From Marinifilum sp. N1E240 (GTDB lineage Bacteria; Bacteroidota; Bacteroidia; Bacteroidales; Marinifilaceae), in NCBI RefSeq assembly GCF_009295825.1, contig NZ_WHKF01000004.1:372001-436000 (forward strand): a stretch of 64,000 bases of DNA, read 5' to 3'. Below, one piece after another: positions 53,577-61,953 of this stretch (its first letter is position 1; each line of letters starts with the position of its first letter). The translations under genes and the position numbers were made by a program. The notes beneath the pieces are model-generated. The model was not told where the DNA came from and did no database searches. It saw only the letters and a program-made list of their open reading frames with translations.

Positions 53577-54608
53577 ATGAAAGAAAGAAAAGAAAATCAA
53601 GATATACTGGTCACACAAGATCTTTCCATTGGGTACAAGCAAGGGAAAAAAGAGACCTTGTGCTTACTCTCTAATATTGATTTAACCATTAGAAGAGGTG
53701 AAATGGTTTGTCTGTTGGGACCCAATGGAGCGGGGAAGTCTACTTTAATGAGAACCATTGCAGGAATTCAACCTCCGCTTTCGGGTTGCACTTTAGTTGA
53801 AGGAATTCCAATAAAAGATAGAAATTTTAAAGAGATTGCTCAACTGTTGAGTATTGTCTTAACTGAGAGAATCAACGTTGGAAATCTTACTGTTTATCAC
53901 ATTGTTTCTTTAGGGCGTCATCCTTATACCTCCTGGATGGGGAAATTGTCCCAAGAAGATAATGATAAGATAAAATGGGCTTTGGAACAGGTTGGACTGT
54001 TACACTATGCAAATCATTTTATCAATCAGCTGAGTGATGGAGAAAGACAGAGAGTAATGATTGCAAAAGCTTTGGCTCAGGATACGCCTTTAATCATGCT
54101 AGATGAACCAACAGCACATCTCGACTTACCAAATAGAGTTGAAATAATGCGCTTGTTACATCGCCTGGCAAGAGAGACCAATAAGGCTATTCTTTTATCT
54201 ACTCATGAATTGGATTTGGCTTTACAGGCTGCGGATGTAATATGGTTAATGGCAAGAAATCAGCCGGTTAAAATAGGTGCTCCTGAAGATTTAGTTTTAA
54301 ATGGAAGTATTGAAGACACCTTTCATAATAAATCATTTAATTTCGATCGAAAAACAGGGAATTTTATTATGAATTATCAGAAAAAACAAAGAATCCAGCT
54401 TTTGGGTAATGATGTAATGGGTTTTTGGACACAACGGGCTTTATCACGAGAAGGTTACCAGGTGAGTTGCGAAAAAGTTGGTGATTGTTGTGTTAATTTA
54501 TTGGAAGATTCTATGGAGTGGGAAATAGAACAAAATGGCTCTACAATAAAATGTACCAGCATTCAGGAATTATTATTACACCTACGCAGTAACTTGACTA
54601 AATCTTAA
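53577..54608 (+). CDS. btuD: cobalamin ABC ATPase (BtuD-like) with C-terminal extension
   Basis: A 343-residue ABC ATPase that powers B12 import. Walker A is LLGPNGAGKST (47-57), the signature LSDGERQRVMIAKAL, Walker B LIMLDEPT, and the switch His STHELDLAL. The family usually ends near 260 residues; here about 80 extra residues (IQLLGNDVMGFWTQRALSREG onward) form a small domain that I do not recognise. It starts eight bases after btuC. Confidence 0.9.
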   Translation: MKERKENQDILVTQDLSIGYKQGKKETLCLLSNIDLTIRRGEMVCLLGPNGAGKSTLMRTIAGIQPPLSGCTLVEGIPIKDRNFKEIAQLLSIVLTERINVGNLTVYHIVSLGRHPYTSWMGKLSQEDNDKIKWALEQVGLLHYANHFINQLSDGERQRVMIAKALAQDTPLIMLDEPTAHLDLPNRVEIMRLLHRLARETNKAILLSTHELDLALQAADVIWLMARNQPVKIGAPEDLVLNGSIEDTFHNKSFNFDRKTGNFIMNYQKKQRIQLLGNDVMGFWTQRALSREGYQVSCEKVGDCCVNLLEDSMEWEIEQNGSTIKCTSIQELLLHLRSNLTKS

Positions 54609-54621
54609 CTCTATCTAAATC

Positions 54622-55800
54622 ATGCAGAGAATACTACTGGTGCTTTTGGTACTTATACTAATGGGCTGTTGGTCTAATGACAGCAATGAGCGAAGCAGAA
54701 TTGATATAGTTGAAGATCTAACTGACTTTGCTTTTACAAGTAAGGTAAATCATGCCATTGGTTTTAGTATTGAGATGAAAAATGGCTATAAGGAAATAAA
54801 GGTATTTAATCCTTGGAAGAATGATGAGATCTTGAGGAAATATGCGCTTGTACCAAGAGGAAAAGTTGTACCTGCTGAAGTGAGTAAGAGACATGTTGTA
54901 GTTAATGTTCCAGTAAAAACTGTAGCTCTATTTTCGAATACTCATGTGGGACCAATTGTAAAGTTGGGACTAGAAGATAAGGTTGTGGGAATGACAAGAG
55001 CCAGAAAAGTTTTTAATGAAAAACTATTTGCTAAAGTAGAAAGAGGAAAGATTCTAAATTTAGGAGGAGCTCACAATAAAAATATTGATATAGAAACCAT
55101 TGTAGATTTGAATCCTGATTTGATCATACTTTCGGCTTATAATGAGGTTAAATCTGGTGAAGCACAATTGGAAGAAAACGGATTAAAGTTGTCTTATTCA
55201 ATTAATTGGATGGAATCTACACCATTGGCAAGAGCCGAGTGGTTGAAATTTACTGCAGCTTTTTTCAATAAAGAGAGTTTAGCTGATTCAATGTTTACTG
55301 AAATTGAAAATAACTATAACAAGCTTAAATCAAGAGTTGCAAAAGTGAAGCAAAAACCAAATGTATTGCTTGGGTGGAGTTATAAAGGAACATGGTTTAT
55401 GCCGGGTGGACGAAATTATATGGTTAGCTATTTAAGGGATGCTGGAGCCAATTATTTTCTTTATGATGATGAATCAAGAGGAAATATTCCAATGAGCGTA
55501 GAATCTGTTTTAGAATCTTGTAATAATACCGACGTTTGGATATATCCTGGCGTTTGTAAAAGTTTGAATGATATTGAAAATGGAGGTGAAATTTTCACTC
55601 AATTTAAGCCATTTAAACAAAAGGAAATATATAATATATACAAAAGAACCAATGCTACAGGAGGTAGTGATTGGTGGGAAAGAGGAAGTGTAAATCCTGA
55701 TGTAGCCTTAAAAGATTTTATTAAGATTTTGCATCCCGAATTGTTACCTAATGATACCACTTACTTCTTTAGTAAGCTTCACTTTTTGAATAAAAAATAA
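54622..55800 (+). CDS. cobalamin-binding lipoprotein (BtuF-like), copy 2
   Basis: A 392-residue lipoprotein (signal LLVLILMGCW) clearly paralogous to the gene at 51321: VNVPVKTVALFSNTHVGPIVKLGLEDKVVG and SINWMESTPLARAEWLKFTAAFFNKE match VEVPVKSIAALSSTQ... and IEWMESSPLARAEWAKF in the first copy. It is the last gene of the operon, 13 bases after btuD. Two binding proteins served by one permease may bind different corrinoids. Confidence 0.85.
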   Translation: MQRILLVLLVLILMGCWSNDSNERSRIDIVEDLTDFAFTSKVNHAIGFSIEMKNGYKEIKVFNPWKNDEILRKYALVPRGKVVPAEVSKRHVVVNVPVKTVALFSNTHVGPIVKLGLEDKVVGMTRARKVFNEKLFAKVERGKILNLGGAHNKNIDIETIVDLNPDLIILSAYNEVKSGEAQLEENGLKLSYSINWMESTPLARAEWLKFTAAFFNKESLADSMFTEIENNYNKLKSRVAKVKQKPNVLLGWSYKGTWFMPGGRNYMVSYLRDAGANYFLYDDESRGNIPMSVESVLESCNNTDVWIYPGVCKSLNDIENGGEIFTQFKPFKQKEIYNIYKRTNATGGSDWWERGSVNPDVALKDFIKILHPELLPNDTTYFFSKLHFLNKK

Positions 55801-55881
55801 AATTCTCTTCTTAGGTTCAGATTGTTAATATGTAATTGAGAAAAAAGCATGCAATTTTTTATTGTATAATTAAAAAATGTA

Positions 55882-55890
55882 TACATTTGC
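55882..55890 (+). promoter_or_regulatory. -7 promoter box (TACATTTGC) of riboswitch 2
   Basis: TACATTTGC right before the second riboswitch. Confidence 0.7.
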
Positions 55891-55892
55891 GA

Positions 55893-56085
55893 CGCATTTG
55901 GTTTTTCACAACCATTATTCGATTGTGAAAATGAAAAGGGAATCCGGTGAAAATCCGGAACTATACCCGTAGCTGTAAGTTCTAAAAAAAGCTTTTTGAA
56001 TGACCTATTGCCACTGTTTCGATTAATTGAAATGGGAAGGCCTCAAAAAGTAGAACAAGTCAGAAGACCTGCCTTTGCGAATATT
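55893..56085 (+). ncRNA. cobalamin riboswitch 2
   Basis: GAAAAGGGAATCCGGTG, CCCGTAGCTGTAAG and the B12 box AAGTCAGAAGACCTGCC (56057-56073). It controls the first BtuB-like receptor. A following hairpin TTGCTT...GAGCAAG is shared with riboswitch 3. Confidence 0.93.
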
Positions 56086-56252
56086 TTAAGTCATTGCTTT
56101 CGGGAAAAAGAGCAAGTGAACGAAAACTTTTCACAAAGAGTATTGGGATTGATTTGCCATAACTGGTCCTTAATTCTTCATGTTAGATTTTTCTTTTCGC
56201 TCCCTGATTGCATGCATTAGTTAAACTTATTTTCATTTTATTCTTAAAAGAC

Positions 56253-58352
56253 ATGAAAAGAACATTTTTAACAGCTTTTGCATTGCTATCACTATTGAAC
56301 ACTGCAGTTAAAGCTGATGAAATTCCAAATCCGACAAACGACACTACGGCGGTACGACATTTAAATTTATCAGAAGTGAAGATCAACGCTTCGCGTGTAA
56401 GTGCAAAAATGAAGGATTTGCCACAAAAGGTTGAGGTAATTACTGCCAGACGTATTGAATCTACTCCAGCCAATGATATTGGAGAGTTGTTGAAAAAGAG
56501 TACAGGTTTGGATATTATACAGTATCCAGGAATAAAATCGGCTGTAGGAATGCGTGGTTTTAGTCCATCAACAAGTAACAAATACAATGTAATTTTGGTT
56601 AACGGAAAGCCAGCTGGAACAGAGAATATTGCGACTCTGAATATGGCTAATGTTGAAAGAGTAGAGATTTTAAAAGGACCATTCTCGTCACTTTATGGTT
56701 CTGATGCTATGGCTGGTGTTATTAATATCATTACCAAAAAATCTGATGGTGAAATAGGTGGTAATATTTCTTTTGCCTACGGAAGTTTCGAGACAACTGA
56801 TGTAATTGCAAATGTTGGAGGTGACTTATCAGAGAAATTTTCATTTGATTTTGCCTACAGCAGACATCAGCAAAATAAAGACTATAAAATAGGTGATAAT
56901 AATTTCACTTATACTTCAAAATTAGAGAAATCTATTATTTCGGAAGATACTTATGGTGAAAGAATGGTGAATACGAAATTCACTAAGACAAATTACAATT
57001 TAAGACTTGGTTATGAGATTAATGATGATTGGACTCTTAATTTGAATACAGAGTATTTTCTTGCTGATGATGTGGAAACTCCCGGATCGTTCTGGCATGT
57101 AAATGGCATGGATCGAAAAGATTTGGAAAGATATAGGGTAGGGTTTGATCTTACAGGTGTGATCAATCAACATCATCTTTCCTTTGCTCCCTATTACAGT
57201 AAGGAGGATAATGATTATTTCGAATTGAATTCGGAAGAGAAATACTACAACAGTAGCAATAGTGTTTTAAAGGTGTATGGATTTCAAGCGCAAGATAAAA
57301 TTGTGATTGACAAACATACACTGGTAATAGGATTGGATAGCAAAACCAATAAGTATGAAAATTTACGTTGGGAGGCTGATGGAGCTATGGATGCACCATA
57401 TAACCCGGACAATTACGATAGAAACTATGGCGCATTTGTTCAAATGAACATGAAATTGCTGAATGATGCATTAAATATTTCGCTAGGTGGTAGATATGAT
57501 TACATCAAATTTCAGATTGAAGCCAATGAATTGATTAGTGCAAAGAAATCAGATGAGAGCTATTCTACCTTCAATCCAAATCTAGGTTTAAAATATAAAA
57601 TTGTTAAGAATCTAAGTGTTCACTCTAGTTTTGGAACAGCTTTTCTTGCACCAAGTGCATATCAGGTAGCAGGATCATACAGTGGTTATTACAATTATGA
57701 AGGGAATTCAGAATTGGATCCTGAAAAATCAAGAACTGTTGATTTTGGTTTCACCTATGATAATTTTAAGAAGGGAATTAAATTTGATGTCACCTATTTC
57801 GATACTCATCATGATGATATGATCGTTTCTGAATGGAAGGATCAGGATAATAATATCAAAACTTATAATAACGCCAACGAATCGGACATGAATGGTTTGG
57901 AAATAGAAGCTGCCTACGATTTTGGAGCTCTTTCAGATTATAACTATTCTTTGAGATTGTATGCGAATTATACTCATCTATTCGATACAAAAATGAAACT
58001 GGAAAAAGATCCTACTGAGTATGATCTAAGATATGTTCGTGAAAAATCTGGAAACTTTGGAGTTGAGTTTGATAATTTGAAAGGATTTTACACCCGTTTG
58101 AATGCAAGATATAGTGGACATCGTTACGAAGATAACTGGTATACCTGGTATTCAGTGCGTCCAACTGTTACAGATGGTGTGTTAAAACACCCTGACTTTA
58201 TGACTTTTGATTACTCTGCAAATTACACAATAAAGGATAAATATACTTTAGGTTTAAGCATTGCTAATTTATTAGATGAAAATTATACCGAAAAAGATGG
58301 TTATAATATGCCGGGTAGAGCAGTAACAATGAAATTCAATTATAAGTTCTAA
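56253..58352 (+). CDS. btuB: TonB-dependent receptor BtuB-like, copy 1
   Basis: A 699-residue outer-membrane receptor for cobalamin. From the ATG at 56253 it has a signal peptide (LNTAVKADE), a TonB-box-like LSEVKINASR, and a plug domain (VERVEILKGPFSSLYGSDAMAGVINIITKK), then a 22-strand barrel ending MKFNYKF. Cobalamin specificity rests on the riboswitch upstream. It is about 40-50 percent alike, by eye, to the next receptor at 58817. TonB energises it. Confidence 0.9.
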   Translation: MKRTFLTAFALLSLLNTAVKADEIPNPTNDTTAVRHLNLSEVKINASRVSAKMKDLPQKVEVITARRIESTPANDIGELLKKSTGLDIIQYPGIKSAVGMRGFSPSTSNKYNVILVNGKPAGTENIATLNMANVERVEILKGPFSSLYGSDAMAGVINIITKKSDGEIGGNISFAYGSFETTDVIANVGGDLSEKFSFDFAYSRHQQNKDYKIGDNNFTYTSKLEKSIISEDTYGERMVNTKFTKTNYNLRLGYEINDDWTLNLNTEYFLADDVETPGSFWHVNGMDRKDLERYRVGFDLTGVINQHHLSFAPYYSKEDNDYFELNSEEKYYNSSNSVLKVYGFQAQDKIVIDKHTLVIGLDSKTNKYENLRWEADGAMDAPYNPDNYDRNYGAFVQMNMKLLNDALNISLGGRYDYIKFQIEANELISAKKSDESYSTFNPNLGLKYKIVKNLSVHSSFGTAFLAPSAYQVAGSYSGYYNYEGNSELDPEKSRTVDFGFTYDNFKKGIKFDVTYFDTHHDDMIVSEWKDQDNNIKTYNNANESDMNGLEIEAAYDFGALSDYNYSLRLYANYTHLFDTKMKLEKDPTEYDLRYVREKSGNFGVEFDNLKGFYTRLNARYSGHRYEDNWYTWYSVRPTVTDGVLKHPDFMTFDYSANYTIKDKYTLGLSIANLLDENYTEKDGYNMPGRAVTMKFNYKF

Positions 58353-58380
58353 TACTTACAATTTTTAGTTTTTATGTCAA

Positions 58381-58410
58381 TTCGATACTTTTTAAAAGTA
58401 TCGAATTTTT
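58381..58410 (+). terminator. intrinsic terminator after receptor 1
   Basis: TTCGATACTTT/AAAGTATCGAA and a T run. Confidence 0.85.
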
Positions 58411-58487
58411 AGTTTATTATATTAATAGTTGAAATACAGTGTGTTGTAAAAATAAGGGATTCATGAGTCTGATTTTGTATTTTTTTA

Positions 58488-58496
58488 TACATTTGC
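58488..58496 (+). promoter_or_regulatory. -7 promoter box (TACATTTGC) of riboswitch 3
   Basis: TACATTTGC, the same box as before riboswitch 2. Confidence 0.7.
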
Positions 58497-58690
58497 AGTG
58501 CAATTGGTTCTCGTGAATCTGATTTTTGTCAGATGGAGATGAAAAGGGAATCCGGTGAAAGTCCGGAGCTGTTCCCGTAGCTGTAAGCTCATAAATAAGC
58601 TTTTTCACTACAATGCCACTGTTCGAATTAACTTAGAATGGGAAGGCGGAAAAAGTTGAGTAAGTCAGAAGACCTGCCAGTGCAAACTTA
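58497..58690 (+). ncRNA. cobalamin riboswitch 3
   Basis: GAAAAGGGAATCCGGTG, TCCCGTAGCTGTAAG and the B12 box AAGTCAGAAGACCTGCC (58662-58678). The core and the flank CATTGCTTTCGGG resemble riboswitch 2, supporting duplication. Confidence 0.93.
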
Positions 58691-58816
58691 TCGTCATTGC
58701 TTTCGGGTATTGAAGCAAGGGACAAAAGAAAATGGACAATATCTTGTCTAATCAATTCTTTTATCTGTACCTGAATGTAATGCATTAATAATATTATTTA
58801 TTACTGTATTTTAGTT

Positions 58817-60964
58817 ATGAAAAAAATTATTGTTGCGGTTTTTGCTTTGTCTTCTATTTTTAACCTTAAGGCAGAAGAAACGCCAAAGAATTTCAATGAC
58901 ACAACGGCTGTTAAGCATTTAAACTTATCGGAAGTTAAAGTGAATGCATCACGTGTTAATGCAAAAATGAAAGATCTACCGCAAAAAGTGGATGTAATTA
59001 CCAAACGAGTTATCGAATCATCGCCAGCGGTAAATATGGCAGATTTATTAAAAGCTAATTCCGCAATTGATATTCAGCAGTATTCAGGTATTAATGCAGG
59101 GATTGGTATTCGTGGTTTCGCAGCATCTACTTCGAGTAAATATGCTGTAATTTTGATTAATGGTAAGCCTTCAGGAACCAATAATATTGCTAGTATCGAT
59201 TTAAACAATGTCGAGCGTGTTGAAATTTTAAAAGGACCATTTTCTTCGCAATATGGTTCCGATGCAATGGGTGGTGTTGTGAATATTGTAACCAAAGAAA
59301 GTACAGGAGAATTAGGTGGTTCGGTTGGACTTGAGTATGGTAGTTTCCAAACATCTAAGGCAAATGTAAGTATTGGTGGTTCTGTTTCAGAAAATGTAGA
59401 TTTCGATTTCTCTTATGCTTTTCACAATCAGGGTAAAGATTATATGGTAGGAGACAATAATTTTTACGATAAGGATTACGCTGAAACAATTTTAGATCCG
59501 ACAACCTATGGTGAAAGAATGGAGAATACTAAATTCCAGAAGCACAGTATAAATGCAAGAATTGGAGTTAACTTGTCATACGATTGGAAATTGAATTTGA
59601 ATGGATCCTTCTTTAAAGGAAATGATGTTGAAACTCCAGGTTCTTTTTGGCATGTATATGGTATGGATTCTAAAGATTTAGAACGATATACTGTTGGTTT
59701 TGATTTAAAGGGGAAACAGGGAATTCACAACCTGACTTTTTCGCCATACTATTCTAAGCAAGAGGAACAAAATTTTGATTTAGGAAACGATTCTTATGGC
59801 GATACGAAATATACTTATAAGAATTACGGTTTTCAATTAAACGATGCGATTTATTTAAATGATCATATTTTAGCAATTGGGATCGATAATAACACTCAAA
59901 AATATGAGAGTTTAAATTATACTACAGAAGGAAGTCTGGAATCTCCATTTCAACCCGACTATAATAATATTGCTACAGGTTTGTACTCTCAATTTCAAAT
60001 GAACTTTTTTAATGGGAGACTGAATGCCTCAGTTGGTATGCGTGGTGACAACGTAAAGTTTAAAACCAAAGCAAACGAATTTTTAGGAAATGATTCAAGC
60101 TCAGAAGACTATTGGGTGTTTACTAAAAATATTGGCGTGAAATATGATATTGTTGGTGGATTATCAGTTCACTCAAGTTGGGGGGATGCTTTTCTTGCAC
60201 CGAGTGCATTTCAAGTGGCAGGAGAGTATCAGACAGCATTTGGAAAAACGGTTGGGAAAGCAAGTTTAGATCCTGAAAAATCCAATACATGGGATTTTGG
60301 TTTCGGTTATAAGAATTTCAAGAATGGAATCAATTTCGATTTAACCTACTTTGATACACATCATTCCGATAAAATTGTTAATGAGGATATGGATAATGGA
60401 GATAAAACATTTGCTAATGCAGATAAAGCGGATATGAATGGTCTTGAAATAGTAGCTTCATATGATTTTGGCGCTTTAACTGATTACGAATACTCCTTAC
60501 GTTTTTATTTAAACTATACTCATATTTTTGACGCAACTGTTAAGAACAAACAATTGGATGGTTCTTACTTAAAGTCCGAAATGACTTACGTTAGAGACAA
60601 TAACGCATCTTTTGGAGTTGAATTTGATAACCTTAAAGGTTTCTCTACTCGCTTAAATGGAAGATATATTGGTCATCGTTATGAAGATAATTACATGTAT
60701 ACTGCAGATTATTCAAATTGGCCAAATATTACACGAGCTCCAATAAACCATAAAGGAGAAAATGTAAGAACCGATCTAATCAACGAAGATGTATTGCGTC
60801 ATCCTGTATATTATGTTTTTGATTATAGCGTAAATTATAAAATTAATGATCATTATGGTGTTGGGCTTACTGTTGCCAATTTGTTTGATGAAAATTATTC
60901 AGAAAAAGATGGTTACAATATGCCGGGAAGAACGGTAACTGCAAGATTTACATATAAATTCTAA
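58817..60964 (+). CDS. btuB: TonB-dependent receptor BtuB-like, copy 2
   Basis: A 715-residue outer-membrane receptor with signal peptide (ALSSIFNLKAEE), TonB-box-like LSEVKVNASR, plug VERVEILKGPFSSQYGSDAMGGVVNIVTKE, and a barrel ending ARFTYKF. It shares many barrel loops with copy 1 (VETPGSFWHV, NLKGF-TRLN, DENY-EKDGYNMPGR), and differs in the extracellular loops, which could suit another corrinoid. Confidence 0.9.
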   Translation: MKKIIVAVFALSSIFNLKAEETPKNFNDTTAVKHLNLSEVKVNASRVNAKMKDLPQKVDVITKRVIESSPAVNMADLLKANSAIDIQQYSGINAGIGIRGFAASTSSKYAVILINGKPSGTNNIASIDLNNVERVEILKGPFSSQYGSDAMGGVVNIVTKESTGELGGSVGLEYGSFQTSKANVSIGGSVSENVDFDFSYAFHNQGKDYMVGDNNFYDKDYAETILDPTTYGERMENTKFQKHSINARIGVNLSYDWKLNLNGSFFKGNDVETPGSFWHVYGMDSKDLERYTVGFDLKGKQGIHNLTFSPYYSKQEEQNFDLGNDSYGDTKYTYKNYGFQLNDAIYLNDHILAIGIDNNTQKYESLNYTTEGSLESPFQPDYNNIATGLYSQFQMNFFNGRLNASVGMRGDNVKFKTKANEFLGNDSSSEDYWVFTKNIGVKYDIVGGLSVHSSWGDAFLAPSAFQVAGEYQTAFGKTVGKASLDPEKSNTWDFGFGYKNFKNGINFDLTYFDTHHSDKIVNEDMDNGDKTFANADKADMNGLEIVASYDFGALTDYEYSLRFYLNYTHIFDATVKNKQLDGSYLKSEMTYVRDNNASFGVEFDNLKGFSTRLNGRYIGHRYEDNYMYTADYSNWPNITRAPINHKGENVRTDLINEDVLRHPVYYVFDYSVNYKINDHYGVGLTVANLFDENYSEKDGYNMPGRTVTARFTYKF

Positions 60965-60981
60965 TAAGAGAATACTTATAG

Positions 60982-61014
60982 AAAAGGGCATTTTATATAA
61001 ATGCCCTTTTTTTT
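60982..61014 (+). terminator. intrinsic terminator after receptor 2
   Basis: AAAAGGGCATTT/AAATGCCCTTTT followed by T. Confidence 0.92.
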
Positions 61015-61149
61015 ATTGTTTATTGTTAAGTGTATCAAAAAACATAAATAAATATGATATTCAATTTCGCAAATGAATTTATTCTATACTCAGATCTTTT
61101 TTTTCTAATATTTTGATTTTGTGTATCTTGTATATAAAACAGGGAGGAT

Positions 61150-61953
61150 ATGAATAAAATAAACGCATTTTATAAGGAGAGATTCAATTCGTTTTTGGTT
61201 CATTTATCGAAGGCTAAGGGATTGAAAGAAGAGGATGTTCACAAATTGCGAGTGGATATTAAAAATATTAGAAGTTTATTATTGTTAGTTGATGCATTCG
61301 AGATAGAAGGAGAAGCTGTTGGTAAAATTCTGCAGCAACTTCAATCAATATTTAAATATTCGGGTCGTCTACGTTCAATTCAGGTGAGTAAATTGCTGGT
61401 TGATAACTGTAAGCTTAAAAATCAAAAACCAATAGTAAATGTTCTTGAAGAACAAAGAAGTAAATATGAAGATGAATTAAGCAAGAGGCTTGGTAAATTT
61501 AAGATTACCAAATTTCAAAAGAAAGTTGATATTCTAAATTCAGCTTTAGATAAAGTTGATATTAAGGATGCTAGAGAAAAGGCAGATAGAATAATTCGTG
61601 ATGAATTAGATCTAATTTATAAGTTATGGGCATCTTCACGAGGGGAGGAATATTATCATGATATTCGAAAGTTTTTCAAAATAATTAAATCCATTCTTCA
61701 GTTGCTTACCAATTTACTTGATGATGAAAAATTAAAAAGTGAATTGTCTATTGTAAATGAAACGGAAACGATTCTTGGCAATTGGCACGATCGAGATGTT
61801 TTGGATAAAAAACTATCCAAAATGCAATCAACATCACCAAATGCAGAGTTTAAATCATTGGTCCGTGAAATAAAAAATAAAAATAGAACCGAAAAAAACA
61901 ACTTAAGTAAAGAGTTTAAAAAGAAAATGTTAACTCATTTTCTCAAGCATTAG
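61150..61953 (+). CDS. CHAD-domain protein
   Basis: A 267-residue all-helical protein of the CHAD family, which binds inorganic polyphosphate through conserved His and basic residues. The two CHAD repeats start at about residues 12 (HKLRVDIKNIRSLLLLVDAFE) and 170 (YHDIRKFFKIIKSILQLL), with the conserved pattern HxxR/K in each. It has no triphosphate tunnel (CYTH) domain. Its stop codon overlaps that of the convergent penicillin-binding protein gene by four bases. Role unclear; polyphosphate granule association is known for relatives. Confidence 0.88.
   Translation: MNKINAFYKERFNSFLVHLSKAKGLKEEDVHKLRVDIKNIRSLLLLVDAFEIEGEAVGKILQQLQSIFKYSGRLRSIQVSKLLVDNCKLKNQKPIVNVLEEQRSKYEDELSKRLGKFKITKFQKKVDILNSALDKVDIKDAREKADRIIRDELDLIYKLWASSRGEEYYHDIRKFFKIIKSILQLLTNLLDDEKLKSELSIVNETETILGNWHDRDVLDKKLSKMQSTSPNAEFKSLVREIKNKNRTEKNNLSKEFKKKMLTHFLKH

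Noticed and set aside
55996-56220. 74-codon plus-strand frame in the B12 leader
   Set aside because: It lies across the riboswitch core and B12 box, which explain the conservation; the protein has no plausible features.
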